A stretch of DNA of 64,000 bases, taken from the NCBI RefSeq assembly GCF_014334135.1, contig NZ_CP060497.1, positions 1,426,001 to 1,490,000 on the forward strand. Direction: 5' to 3'. This stretch comes from Olivibacter sp. SDN3 (GTDB lineage: Bacteria > Bacteroidota > Bacteroidia > Sphingobacteriales > Sphingobacteriaceae). Each line of letters starts with the position of its first letter. The stretch's first letter is position 1. The position numbers were made by a program, and so were the translations under genes. This document shows, in pieces, positions 1-9,655 of this stretch. A model generated the notes under the pieces. The model had not been told where the DNA came from and made no database searches. It was given only the letters and a program-made list of their open reading frames with translations.

Positions 1-330
1 CCCTTTACTCATCGAACCTCCTGCTCCGCTAAGACCAAGTTGAATGTACCCGGTAAGCTACAAACCCTTTATATAGTCGTTGACACTTAATGGTTTTCTG
101 CCAAGTGTAACCGCTGATGAACTCTTTGATTTCGGTGTAAGGCCCATCCGTTATAATATTGCCGGGTTTTACTGTTTTGGCACTTTCGGGAGCTGGCAAA
201 AGCGTATTTCCTTTGTCTACCAATTTGTTCTGTGCTGCAATACTGCCTAGCCAGTTCATCCGTTCCTGCATTTGTTCAGGGGACGGTTGGAAGACTGACA
301 TTTCAGAATAGGGACAATATTCGTTATTTT
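1..330 (-). pseudogene. Decayed YCII-like (DGPF) domain gene
   Basis: The minus strand from 301 to 29 encodes about 90 residues with typical YCII/DGPF-family wording: SPEQMQERMNWLG, then KPGNIITDGPYTEIKEF. The family is usually about 110-120 residues, with an N-terminal beta strand before the SPEQM stretch and a C-terminal GG-S-EVR-like end. Upstream of the ATG at 301 the same frame stays open and reads weakly family-like, but without a good start. After the GYT at about residue 66 the match ends. A plausible continuation (SVNDYIKGL) lies in another frame, and a glycine-rich end (GAGGSM) in a third, running to the window edge. I infer a frameshifted, inactive copy. A sequencing error is the alternative. 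Confidence 0.5.
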
Positions 331-518
331 TTTTTTGAGTCTAACGGTCTCAAAACAGCAGACAACGGTTCACGGTTTGGCAAAAAGGGCAATGGTAGCC
401 GCGCGATGATGCCATTGTGATGCTCAGTAACACTCACGGATTCACACAACTTGCTCATTATCTTACACAAGAGGTGCTTTTTGCGTATTTCCATCATTGG
501 TTTTGGTAAATTTATATC

Positions 519-725
519 ATGAGACCTGAACACAACGAACTTAAACAGCAGTTGGTAGACACCAAACAAAAAAACAAATATAAGAACACCATTGGCCTTG
601 TATTGAGCAAAGGCTTTTTCTCCCTGGAGCAGGCTATGTATCACTTCGATGCTATCGGGGAAAAGGTAATAGCTGAACAGATCAAGGAAGCGATTGCGTT
701 CGAAAACTCAAAAAAATTGGTGTAA
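519..725 (+). CDS. Small protein of unknown function (68 aa)
   Basis: A short, highly charged, predicted helical protein (Lys, Glu and Gln rich) with no signal peptide or membrane segment and no family I recognise. Support for a real gene: it begins with ATG, an AT-rich stretch resembling a -7 box (TAAATTTA) lies just upstream, and a clear intrinsic terminator follows 20 bases after the stop. It stands alone between the decayed YCII-like gene and the polysaccharide locus. The opposite strand has an overlapping open frame of 106 codons that shows no family features. Confidence 0.45.
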   Translation: MRPEHNELKQQLVDTKQKNKYKNTIGLVLSKGFFSLEQAMYHFDAIGEKVIAEQIKEAIAFENSKKLV

Positions 726-745
726 ACCAGTAACATGTAGTTAGG

Positions 746-773
746 TGCCTCGTCGTATTGGCGAGGCATTTTT
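746..773 (+). terminator. Intrinsic terminator after the 68-aa gene
   Basis: Stem TGCCTCG (746-752) pairs with CGAGGCA (762-768) around a 9-base loop and is followed directly by five T residues. Geometry and orientation fit a Rho-independent terminator for the plus-strand small gene. Confidence 0.75.
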
Positions 774-979
774 CTGGAATATAATATAACCTAACCCTTC
801 TTGCGACAAGGACCTAAGGCCCTGGGGTTATGGTGTCGCTGAAATCTATTCCTATTGACCAGTATCGGTAATGTAAATCGTCTTGAAACCGTGAGCAGTC
901 AAGATTTCCTTTCAAAGGAATAAACTTAGCTTATACCGGAAAAAGGTTGGTGCCCAAAGAATAGCTTCTACCTCCTTTC

Positions 980-2623
980 CTAGTTGGTTCTACGAGACAC
1001 CGCCAATAAGATGCTTCCGGCCGATAGAATTGCCGAGGAAACACCCAATACTGCAGTCCTTCCATAACTTGCTAAAAATCCGAGTATAAAAATCATTAAC
1101 CCCACTCCGAGCAAAGCAAAAGCAATCGTTCTTATGGCCAAAACGCTTTGACGCTTGCCATGGGATATCGGGTGTTCGGTTAAGGGCACATCTGGAGCTA
1201 TGACTACAGCGAGACGGTAGGGTTTACGGCGATACAGCACCTCAAACAGCACAAGCAAGGCGATGGGCAGCGAAACGCCAAGTACGATTTCTTGCATCCG
1301 ATCAAGGGAAAAACCAAGCAATGGTTGGGTGCCAAACTTAAACAAAAGGTTGACCCCTAAACTGGCGATAGTGGTAAAAAGAATGGAGAATGCGGTTTGC
1401 CTTTGTGAAAATAAAGCCCACACAGCGGGTCCATAGAGTGGGACTCCCGTAAGCGCGCCTATGCTAAGCACTACTTCTACGATGCCGCCCATTGCCGGAA
1501 CCATAAGTGCAACCAATACGGTAACCACACCAAATGCCAATGTCGAACAACGGGCTGCCCACATGAGTCTTTTATTGGTTGCCTGTGGATATAAACGTTT
1601 GTATATATCATTGGTGAATACCGCAGCGGAGACGTTGAGCGAAGCATTCACCGAATCTGTCGTTGCGAAAATCATGCCTGTTATCATCAGTCCCATTATC
1701 CCTGCAGGAAGAACTTCTTTACACATCAGCAGATAAGCTCCTTCATTTTCCAGGCCAACAAGATCGCCATTAATGACCCGATAAAGCATAGGTGGGAGCA
1801 TCCATACGACAGGGCTTATGAGGTAAAGCCATCCAAACAGGTTGCCTACCTTCTTTGCTTCCTTCCTCGTGGGCACGCTGGTATAACGTTGTACATATGC
1901 CCAGTTGCCACCAATGAATACCATATTGTAGAATCCAAAAGCAACAATAAACCAAATGCTATACTCTCCTCCAATCAAATCAAAAAAGCCCTCGGGAGCC
2001 GCGTTTACAAAGGAAGACACGCCCCCGACCCTGTCGAAGGCCAGTGGAACAACAATAATGACAGCGGCTGTGAGCACCACAAACTGCAGAACATTGGTAA
2101 CAATTACCGCCCAGAGACCTCCAGAGGTCGTGTACAATACGGCCATCAGCCCAAACAAGATAATGGCATAGTGCGATGGAAGGCCTGTGGATACATTTAC
2201 GAGCTTGGCGACCGGGTAAAGAAAAGCCCCGTTGTAAGCAAAACTCATGAACAGGAAGATGTAGGTGTAAAATTTATGTACACTGCTGCCAAACCGCTGT
2301 TGCATGAATTCAGCAGCAGTGAGCACTCCCGTATCTCGCCAACGCGGCGCGATAAAACGGCCAATTAAAAACCCTGCGATAGCCATCATCCACTGAATGG
2401 TGACAGCTACCCAGCCCTGTTCGTAAGCTATAGCCCCCCAAACCACAAAAGTGCCTGCCGAGAAAAAGCCCATGTACAATGAAAGGCCGCTCATCCACCA
2501 TGGTAATGCACCACTCGCCCCAAAATAGGATTTCATATCTGCCTTACGATCGGTAATAGATAGTCCGGCTATTAATATGCCAACTGAAAAGATTGCAATT
2601 ACCCAATAATCGAGTGTCGTCAT
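980..2623 (-). CDS. Sodium:solute symporter family (SSS) transporter
   Basis: A 547-residue polytopic membrane protein with about 13 hydrophobic segments, of the size and pattern of SSS/SSF (LeuT-fold) sodium-coupled sugar or carboxylate symporters. The N terminus has the usual first helix (YWVIAIFSVGILIAG) followed by the short GALPWWMSGLSLYMGFFSAGTF block. The sodium-site-like segment ATTDSVNASLNVSAAVF lies near the middle. It is the last gene of the polysaccharide operon, 37 bases after the cytosolic FAD oxidoreductase, so it probably brings the released mono- or disaccharide or sugar acid across the inner membrane. The substrate cannot be read from sequence. Confidence 0.9.
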   Translation of the reverse strand: MTTLDYWVIAIFSVGILIAGLSITDRKADMKSYFGASGALPWWMSGLSLYMGFFSAGTFVVWGAIAYEQGWVAVTIQWMMAIAGFLIGRFIAPRWRDTGVLTAAEFMQQRFGSSVHKFYTYIFLFMSFAYNGAFLYPVAKLVNVSTGLPSHYAIILFGLMAVLYTTSGGLWAVIVTNVLQFVVLTAAVIIVVPLAFDRVGGVSSFVNAAPEGFFDLIGGEYSIWFIVAFGFYNMVFIGGNWAYVQRYTSVPTRKEAKKVGNLFGWLYLISPVVWMLPPMLYRVINGDLVGLENEGAYLLMCKEVLPAGIMGLMITGMIFATTDSVNASLNVSAAVFTNDIYKRLYPQATNKRLMWAARCSTLAFGVVTVLVALMVPAMGGIVEVVLSIGALTGVPLYGPAVWALFSQRQTAFSILFTTIASLGVNLLFKFGTQPLLGFSLDRMQEIVLGVSLPIALLVLFEVLYRRKPYRLAVVIAPDVPLTEHPISHGKRQSVLAIRTIAFALLGVGLMIFILGFLASYGRTAVLGVSSAILSAGSILLAVSRRTN

Positions 2624-2660
2624 TTTTTTTGCTGTTACAGGTTTTTAGTATAGCTTATGT

Positions 2661-4940
2661 TTAATAACACCTAATGGCAAACAGTGCGGCTGGAACTTCC
2701 GACGATGGATGTGCCAGCTGAATGCTAAGTTGGTCTGTTTTCAAAGGTGGGTCGAATATAAGTGTACGCCGTGTTTGATATTGATCGTGCACTTCGCTAA
2801 TTAGCTGGTTATCTGCATCTCTGATCTCGAAATGGCGCACGCAAAAGGGCATTACATTTTCGGGATGCCCCATCAATACGGACTCCATGGCATGATCGGC
2901 ATCGGTATCAAATAGGAGTACTATTCGATGGATGGATTGCTCGGCCGGCCAAGAAAGGGAAAGCATAGGATGCTCATCATCGGGGTCGGCCACCCAGGCA
3001 TTAGGCTGAAATACTGGCCGATCAATGCCATTACGCACGTTGTCTGCTGAAAAAAGTTTTTGGGCCTCGGACAGCCGGAGCGCGATATTATGCCCTTCCG
3101 GCCTACGCTGTGGGCACCAAAATTCGAAATCATCAATACCTGAGCCGGGCTCAGGTTGCTGCCGGCCGTTGTTGGACACCCGCTTATTTATGCCGTTATA
3201 TACAGATAGCAAGCCGGTTATCCGCTGCAAACTATAGGGCAGTTGCACCAACTCGTTCTTCAGGAAGGTAATAAAAACATATTGCGCTGCTGAAAGTTCA
3301 ATAGCGAAATCGATGGAAAGAGCTTGCTGTCCTTCTACAAGTGTAATCGTTTTTTTGGCTAATGTAGTATCGGGGGTAAAGCTTCCAGCTCTACTGCTGA
3401 TCCGTAACGCTATCTCCAGGCGGGTGGCCGCTATCGCCATTACAGAAAGAGAAAAAACAGGAACACGCCCCTTGCCTAATGGAAGGAGCTGGGCGGCAGA
3501 AATATCGAGTACCTTCCAAAGTAAATGTGCAGGATCAAAACCCTCGAACGCCAGTGAACTGGACGCTTCTATATGCGCGTGCTGTACAAGGTCGCTTTCA
3601 TCATGAAATACCTGACCAGGTATGTGTTGTCCTGTTTTCATCAATTCATGCTGCAACTGTGGTATGTGCTCTTGGGTATAGAGCTCTTTAGGCATGACCT
3701 GCAACGTTTTGCATAGCGCTGCCGCTACGGCTATAGCCTGACCGGTATAGGCACTGGTGGCCATCACGCGCGTTGCACCAAAGGCGACATGGCTTACACT
3801 GATAATACGACCGGCCAAAAACAAGTTTTTAATATTTCTGCTGTATAAACATCGATAGGGGATCTGGAATATTCCTTTGCTATGCCACTGATTGCAAGGG
3901 GGACGATCGCTGAACACCCCATCGGCCGGATGCAAATCAATCGACCATCCGCCATAGGCAACAGCGTCTGGATGTTCGCGCTGCTGGATGAGATCTTGCT
4001 GCGCAAGCATGTAATCGCCTTCGAAGCGCCGACTCTCCCGCTTACCGGGAATCATTCCTACCCATTCCAAGGTCATCGTTGCTGCCTCAGGGAATTTTCC
4101 CGAATTTTTGATATAATCCCATATGCCATACACCACACTCCACAGCTCCCACTTAATTTTTTCGGTGTCATGCACCGTATCCAGTCGGCCGCCATGCTCC
4201 ACCCACCACAGTTGACAGCCGTGTTCGTTGGAATTAAAGTTACGGAAACGTGGGATTTCTTTACTGACGTCCATTGCAAATGAAGGAGCGATGAATTTTA
4301 CCGGTTTTCCCGTGTCTTTGCTGTAAAAATAAAGAGAATGCCCCAAAAGCCCGCCATAGTTGGCGTCCGGAGCCATCGCTTCATTGAATTCTTCCCTCGA
4401 CTCCGCTCCCATACGGAAGGCCGCACCGGCCAGGAAAGCCAGCAAGCCGTCGCCGGTAGCATCACAAAAGAGCGGAGCTTCCAAATAATATTCGGTTGCG
4501 TTTTGACTACAAAAAGCCCTTATTCCGCGAATGCTATCGGCGCTGTTCTTCTCCAGGTTATAAACGGCAGTGTTCAGCAGCAAAGTGATGTTGGTTTCCT
4601 GTATAACCTTATCTAATAAAATCATATCCAGTATTACCGGGTTGCCCTCGGGATTGCGATAGGTATTTTCCACGAGCAGCTCGTCAATAACGCCGCCTTC
4701 ACGGCTCCATCGGTTATTGTTTCCCATATGTGAAGTGGCTCCCAACACCCACAGGCGCACCTCGCTGGAAGCGTTACCGCCCAATACCGGGCGGTCTTGC
4801 ACGAGCACCACTTTGAGTCCCTGCCGTGCAGCGGTGATGGCAGCGCAGGTGCCCGACAAACCTCCTCCGGCAATCACAAGGTCTGCTAATAACGTCTCTG
4901 TCCGAGTATCTCTTCGATGGGTAACATTTTCTTGAATCAT
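2661..4940 (-). CDS. FAD-dependent oxidoreductase (FAD_oxidored family), cytosolic type
   Basis: Contains a classical Rossmann dinucleotide site near the N terminus (VIAGGGLSGTCAAITAARQG, then VLVQDRPVLGGNASSEVR) and the family blocks CDATGDGLLAFLAGAAFRMG, GKRESRRFEGDYM and LYSRNIKNLFLAGRIIS. The roughly 300 C-terminal residues look like beta-sandwich accessory material. I place the start at the ATG at 4940; a longer reading from a TTG at 4967 would overlap the GH2 stop. There is no signal peptide, so the enzyme should stay in the cytosol, unlike its exported paralogue at 12054-13856. Homologues are often labelled putative xanthan lyase without direct evidence. The reaction is unknown; oxidation of an imported sugar is an inference from context. 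Confidence 0.85.
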   Translation of the reverse strand: MIQENVTHRRDTRTETLLADLVIAGGGLSGTCAAITAARQGLKVVLVQDRPVLGGNASSEVRLWVLGATSHMGNNNRWSREGGVIDELLVENTYRNPEGNPVILDMILLDKVIQETNITLLLNTAVYNLEKNSADSIRGIRAFCSQNATEYYLEAPLFCDATGDGLLAFLAGAAFRMGAESREEFNEAMAPDANYGGLLGHSLYFYSKDTGKPVKFIAPSFAMDVSKEIPRFRNFNSNEHGCQLWWVEHGGRLDTVHDTEKIKWELWSVVYGIWDYIKNSGKFPEAATMTLEWVGMIPGKRESRRFEGDYMLAQQDLIQQREHPDAVAYGGWSIDLHPADGVFSDRPPCNQWHSKGIFQIPYRCLYSRNIKNLFLAGRIISVSHVAFGATRVMATSAYTGQAIAVAAALCKTLQVMPKELYTQEHIPQLQHELMKTGQHIPGQVFHDESDLVQHAHIEASSSLAFEGFDPAHLLWKVLDISAAQLLPLGKGRVPVFSLSVMAIAATRLEIALRISSRAGSFTPDTTLAKKTITLVEGQQALSIDFAIELSAAQYVFITFLKNELVQLPYSLQRITGLLSVYNGINKRVSNNGRQQPEPGSGIDDFEFWCPQRRPEGHNIALRLSEAQKLFSADNVRNGIDRPVFQPNAWVADPDDEHPMLSLSWPAEQSIHRIVLLFDTDADHAMESVLMGHPENVMPFCVRHFEIRDADNQLISEVHDQYQTRRTLIFDPPLKTDQLSIQLAHPSSEVPAALFAIRCY

Positions 4941-4963
4941 ATCTTTGTAAGGGTGGTATAATA

Positions 4964-6997
4964 TCAATTTGTTTCGTTCAGTTGTATCGTTTGTTCCAAA
5001 GCTACATAGCCAGTAGGTTTGACAATTTTCAGTGGAAGGTACGTATCAAATCCGCTAACAGATAAGGAAAGGTCCTTGCTTTCGCCCGGCTGTAAATCGG
5101 GCAAGGTTATTTTGGTATGAGGCGTTTCCAGTACATATCCTTGCACCGGACTGGCCGGAAAATCGTCACGCGCACTCACCTTCAGTCGGAGCTGGTGCAC
5201 TCCTTGTTCACCTATTTGATAATGACTTTTTTCTACTTTTACGGGACACATTTCCCGTTGGTAAACCGCATAAGCCGGGCGCACCGAGCGGTCAGGCTCT
5301 ACCAAGCCCCATGGTCGGTGGCCGTCGGCGTTGCTGCCGTAGTAGCGGCTTTGGTAATCGTTATAGGTCCACCAGGCCGCTCCGATCACATAGGGACGCT
5401 TCCGGAGTTCGCTCATTACTTCGGTTACATGCTGTGCCTGTCCTGCTTCGCCCGTGGCATGGTCTACACGCATACCCCATTCGCTGATCAGGATAGGCTT
5501 ATCAGGGTAGAGTTGGTGAATATGGTCCAGGTTTTTACCGTGGTTGCCATAGATATTGGCACACACGAAATCTACATATTGGCTGGCTTCGTCTTCCGGC
5601 TTTTTTGGCAAGGCATTGAGCCGCATGGATGCAAAGGTGTACAGCCGCGTAGCATCCAGCTCCCTCGCATAGCTTATCATGTCTTCGGTCCAGCGTTGAC
5701 CTGCGGGTTCATCTGACAGGTATTCGTTACCCACACTGTAGGCGATCACGCTGGGATGGTTCCAATCGCGCTCCACCATCTCCCGAAATTGCTGCTTGAA
5801 TTTCGCTCGGATAGTATCGTTATCAAGTTGACTCGGCGTAAGCTGCCAGTTACCGGCCTCGGTAATAATCAGCATGCCATACCGATCGGCCAAGTTGTAG
5901 AAATGTTCGGATGGTGTATAGTGTGTCAAGCGCTGAAGCTCCATCCCAGCCTCTTTCATGAGTTGGAAATCTTTCTCGATGAGCCAGTCAGGCTCCAGGG
6001 AGCCGAGGCCGGGATAATCCAGTACGCGGTTGCCGCCACCCAAACGCACGGGTTTGCCGTTGAGTAAAAGCTGGGCATCACGAACTTCCACTTTCCGAAT
6101 TCCAAAATGCCTCGCGAGCGTATCGTCTCCCACGGCCACGGTCAGCTCATAAAGCGTAGGTGAGTCTATGTCCCAAAGCTCGGTTTGGGCAGCTGAAAGC
6201 GCACTTTTGGATTCCAGCACCAACGTTTGCCCCGCCGGTATGCTCACAGATGCGCTTTCCCAATTTAGCGAAAGTGTTTGTTCTCCCAGTCGCACGACGT
6301 AATCAGCCTTGGTTAAGGAGGCCTGCCTGGAAGCATTGCGTATGCGCACTTTAGTTGTTAGCACAGCCGTACCATTGTTCAGATCAGGCATAGCCTCGAC
6401 TTTCACATTTTCCACGTATACTTCGGGCTCCACGGTCAGGTACACGGGCCTGATCAGTCCGCCGTAATTGATCCAAGCCGGATACGAACCATTGATATCA
6501 TGGTTATCTTTCACCGCCGGAACGGTGTTCAGTTTCCAGGTGTCATTGCTGACCGATACAGCCAACAGGTTATCCCCTTCCTGCAACTGGTCTGTAATAT
6601 CAAAATGGAACGGAGTGTAACCACCTTCGTGGGTACCAACCGACTGACCATTTAGCCAAACCTGTGTCAAGTAATAAGCAGCGTCAAAGTGTAAAATTAC
6701 CCGTTTGCCCTGCTCGGGTTTCCAGGAAAAGGACTTGCGATACCAAGCTGTACCCGTATAAAATAAGTAACGGGGATCGGCAGAAAAGCAGTGCGGCACC
6801 TTCACGCTATCCTGCCTGTTTGCACGTGTTATCCCATCAAGATACCATTGACCGCTTATTCCCTGATCAGCTAGGTCAAGTGCAAATGTCCAATCGCCAT
6901 GTAGCGGGATGGCATTGGGATGTGTGATGGTGTATTGTGCTAAAACGTCATTTGCAAAAACAAAAACCAATAGGACTAATCTTTTCATTCCTTTCAT
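4964..6997 (-). CDS. Glycoside hydrolase family 2 (beta-galactosidase/beta-glucuronidase type), exported
   Basis: Signal peptide (KRLVLLVFVFANDVLA, cleaved before QYTI), then a sugar-binding jelly roll, an Ig-like domain and a TIM barrel, as in GH2. The catalytic pair is visible: the acid/base Glu in SVGNEYLSDEP (about residue 425) and the nucleophile Glu in PILISEWGM (about residue 506). I prefer the ATG at 6997; a TTG at 7009 adds four residues and an ATG at 6988 is also possible. The gene follows the six-hairpin protein by 13 bases and is followed 23 bases later by the FAD enzyme. A periplasmic exo-acting beta-glycosidase is likely; which sugar cannot be told from the motifs. Confidence 0.9.
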   Translation of the reverse strand: MKGMKRLVLLVFVFANDVLAQYTITHPNAIPLHGDWTFALDLADQGISGQWYLDGITRANRQDSVKVPHCFSADPRYLFYTGTAWYRKSFSWKPEQGKRVILHFDAAYYLTQVWLNGQSVGTHEGGYTPFHFDITDQLQEGDNLLAVSVSNDTWKLNTVPAVKDNHDINGSYPAWINYGGLIRPVYLTVEPEVYVENVKVEAMPDLNNGTAVLTTKVRIRNASRQASLTKADYVVRLGEQTLSLNWESASVSIPAGQTLVLESKSALSAAQTELWDIDSPTLYELTVAVGDDTLARHFGIRKVEVRDAQLLLNGKPVRLGGGNRVLDYPGLGSLEPDWLIEKDFQLMKEAGMELQRLTHYTPSEHFYNLADRYGMLIITEAGNWQLTPSQLDNDTIRAKFKQQFREMVERDWNHPSVIAYSVGNEYLSDEPAGQRWTEDMISYARELDATRLYTFASMRLNALPKKPEDEASQYVDFVCANIYGNHGKNLDHIHQLYPDKPILISEWGMRVDHATGEAGQAQHVTEVMSELRKRPYVIGAAWWTYNDYQSRYYGSNADGHRPWGLVEPDRSVRPAYAVYQREMCPVKVEKSHYQIGEQGVHQLRLKVSARDDFPASPVQGYVLETPHTKITLPDLQPGESKDLSLSVSGFDTYLPLKIVKPTGYVALEQTIQLNETN

Positions 6998-7010
6998 TTT
7001 TAGTAACAAG

Positions 7011-9653
7011 TTATCTCATAAATCCACGATTCGATAATTTGACGACCTTCAAGCCCAAGACCGGCATATCCACCATAAAATTGCCGTCTTCCAAAGATAA
7101 ATCACGGATTTTATCGCCCTTTTCATCCAATAACACTGCTTGGGAATATGCTGGTAGTTCATGGAGTGCAATCGCGCTTTTCTGCCTCACGGTACTGTTG
7201 TTCAATAAGATCAGGTACATATCAGTTCCTTGGCTTGCCTTCGCCGCCATGAAATCCACCTGCGGATTTGCAACGGACACCATCCCTGTTGGCAAGTACA
7301 AATCGACCGGTGTGCCAAAAACCTTCCCCGCAGCAAAACCATAAGACTGGTGTGGCCCTACCTTTGGTGTGATGAAGCCTCTGGGAAAATCTATCTTCCC
7401 TCCCGACCTCGCCGTGATTTCAGCTATGAGGTAATCGGTAATCCAGCCTACCTGCCACCAGGCATGGTGTGGGAAGGGGCCGGGACCATCATCCATACGT
7501 TCCCAATAATAGGATGCCACATGAGTTGCAGGGTCTACAAAGGCATCCCTCCCCCACGCCGCAGCACGCGCCATATCCAGAAAAATACGCTCACCTGTTA
7601 ACTTCGCCATCCGTACAAACAAACCGGCATGACTGGCCAGCAAAATAGGTCCGCCACCATTTGCCGAACCTAGGGTCCCGCCATGTTCAAAACTGAGACC
7701 AACCTGTGTGATTTCCCAATCTTCTTTTTGCTTCCCCCGTACCTCTTTGACCTGTTGCGTGGGTATAGGGTGGGTATAGATGGAGGATGTGTATAATTTC
7801 GCTGCATTAACGGCAGCCTCCAGATAGGTCTTGTTATCGGTCAACTCGTACAAATCCAGCAGGGCTTGGGCACTCTGACCGGTAGCAAAATCCGGAACAA
7901 AGCGCACATCACCGCAAACACCTAAAAAATGTCCTTTGTTTATGGCTTCTGCCACGTACCAATTAGCCCCTTTTTCCGCAGCCTGCAGATATTTATCATC
8001 GCCGAGCAAACGATAGGCCACTAGCAGTCCGTAAAACGTAGGCCTCAGATCTGACAGATCTGAGAATTGCGGCTGCTCGGTGTGCTTATCGTAGGCCACT
8101 AACCAACTACCGTCTGCCTGCTGCCACTCCAATAACTTATCCGCCCCACTTCGCAAACGGTCTTTCATCTCTCGATCCTGGGGTTCGAAAAGTAGGATGT
8201 TGCCAATATCGAGCATAGTGTAATAGGTCAGGGCGATAGGTTCGACGTAGTCGCCCCATTCTTCCGTGAAGCGCCTGCTCTTCCAGAGATAATATTGCCC
8301 TATCGCAGCTCCTTTAAAAAAACCTTCATCAGTTTGTTGCTGTGTTAGCTTAAAATTTCTAGCGGCCTGTAGACGCGTTTTCCGCAGTATCGAATCGCCC
8401 GTGAGGCGGGCCAACATCCACATCGCTCCATAATCTGCATTTTTCATGGCATCTCTGTCGGCCCCTACGACCCCTCCGAGATAAGATTGTGCTCCGATCT
8501 GCATTCCCTGATAGGTATGTACATTCCATAAGGAAGTGGAATCATCGCGAAGGTATTTCAGCATGGACAACATACGATCTGTTAGCGATTGTCCAGTGTT
8601 CTTTAACTTGATGGCCTGATCGAATTTATAGATGTCATAAATCGCGTGTTTATACACGCTGAACCAGTCTTGCTTTTGTATGGCATACCGAAAACGAAAA
8701 ACACGTTCCTCCCCCACCTCAAGGTAAGAATCTATTTCTCCCAATACAGGGTGATAAAGTGTTGGCGAAAGCTGGCCGCCGCGGTTCATAAGTGATAGAC
8801 CAAGCTTCCATGCCCCGCGTGAACTTTTATCGTATAACCAAGGATGTGCCGCCACACCCGGCTCAGGAATGACTGCGAGTGTTACCCCTTGTTTATTTTG
8901 AATAAGTGGTGATAAGGTACTGGCCGTGCGTTCACGCACTACCACCGGTAGGCCCGGTATTCCCTGCCCATAAGCATAGGCCCGTAACAAATCAGGTTGG
9001 ATTTCTCGCCCCTGAAAATAACCGGGCAACATGGCCCATTCCAGCTCGTCTGGTTCGGTACTGAACAGTGTGGGACTGGCGAACGAAAAATAACCCGCCT
9101 GGTTTGCCTTCACTTTTATCTCTACCAAAACATCCTGCGCATACAGGCGGTCGAGAGACCAGTTGATATTCGCGCTAAACTGTGGGTTCTCCTGAAAAAA
9201 CTCAATGCCTTGATCGGTCTTTTTTGCGCTGGCCGGTAAAAACGAAACCACTTCCCCAGCTGTATTGAGCGGCACAGGCCGGAATCCATCTATCACCCGC
9301 TGCACAATATATTTATAGTCGCTAAAACGGTGACCGTTTGCCTGCTCAAACAGTTTGGTGTTAACAGTGGTATCCGGTTGGCCTGCACTATATAAGCCAA
9401 CATAGTGCCCTTGTGGTTTGTCTATGGTGATGGGGTCTGCATCTGGATTCAAAGTGATTGTTCCGAGCGCGTAGCCTTTGGATGTTTGTTCCCACCTAAG
9501 GCGGATAAACTGATTTTCAAGTACAACTTCTTCCTGCGCATGAAGGTTAGCCGACAGCAAATGAATAAAAGAAATAATGATTACAGAAAGCAAAAGTTTG
9601 GTCTTGACGTTCCATTCATCGGATAGCTGTTCGTACTGTTGTTTGCGTATCAT
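7011..9653 (-). CDS. Exported six-hairpin glycosidase-like protein, family unassigned
   Basis: An 880-residue protein with a long basic N-terminal extension before a signal segment (KLLLSVIIISFIHLLSANLHAQ). A beta-rich domain of about 300 residues follows, then an alpha-helical region (about 350-790) with repeated helical-hairpin wording such as NADYGAMWMLARLTGD, RPTFYGLLVAYRLLGDDKY and GQSAQALLDLYELTDNKTY. This is typical of (alpha/alpha)6-barrel glycosidases and lyases. A short beta domain closes the chain. I cannot assign a CAZy family or catalytic residues with confidence. It starts two bases after the GH31 stop, so the two are almost certainly co-translated, pointing to a shared periplasmic role on the same glycan. 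Confidence 0.7.
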   Translation of the reverse strand: MIRKQQYEQLSDEWNVKTKLLLSVIIISFIHLLSANLHAQEEVVLENQFIRLRWEQTSKGYALGTITLNPDADPITIDKPQGHYVGLYSAGQPDTTVNTKLFEQANGHRFSDYKYIVQRVIDGFRPVPLNTAGEVVSFLPASAKKTDQGIEFFQENPQFSANINWSLDRLYAQDVLVEIKVKANQAGYFSFASPTLFSTEPDELEWAMLPGYFQGREIQPDLLRAYAYGQGIPGLPVVVRERTASTLSPLIQNKQGVTLAVIPEPGVAAHPWLYDKSSRGAWKLGLSLMNRGGQLSPTLYHPVLGEIDSYLEVGEERVFRFRYAIQKQDWFSVYKHAIYDIYKFDQAIKLKNTGQSLTDRMLSMLKYLRDDSTSLWNVHTYQGMQIGAQSYLGGVVGADRDAMKNADYGAMWMLARLTGDSILRKTRLQAARNFKLTQQQTDEGFFKGAAIGQYYLWKSRRFTEEWGDYVEPIALTYYTMLDIGNILLFEPQDREMKDRLRSGADKLLEWQQADGSWLVAYDKHTEQPQFSDLSDLRPTFYGLLVAYRLLGDDKYLQAAEKGANWYVAEAINKGHFLGVCGDVRFVPDFATGQSAQALLDLYELTDNKTYLEAAVNAAKLYTSSIYTHPIPTQQVKEVRGKQKEDWEITQVGLSFEHGGTLGSANGGGPILLASHAGLFVRMAKLTGERIFLDMARAAAWGRDAFVDPATHVASYYWERMDDGPGPFPHHAWWQVGWITDYLIAEITARSGGKIDFPRGFITPKVGPHQSYGFAAGKVFGTPVDLYLPTGMVSVANPQVDFMAAKASQGTDMYLILLNNSTVRQKSAIALHELPAYSQAVLLDEKGDKIRDLSLEDGNFMVDMPVLGLKVVKLSNRGFMR

Positions 9654-9655
9654 AT

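Noticed and set aside
906-920. Palindrome TTCCTTTCAAAGGAA downstream of the symporter as a terminator
   Set aside because: Only 7 AT-rich base pairs with a one-base centre and no T run; too weak to claim.
1889-2368. Plus-strand open frame of 159 codons opposite the symporter gene
   Set aside because: Antisense shadow of a well-supported membrane transporter; the composition is not protein-like.
5117-5716. Plus-strand open frame of 199 codons opposite the GH2 gene
   Set aside because: It lies entirely antisense to the catalytic half of a clear GH2 enzyme, has no family wording, and is explained by the GC-rich codon use of the real gene.
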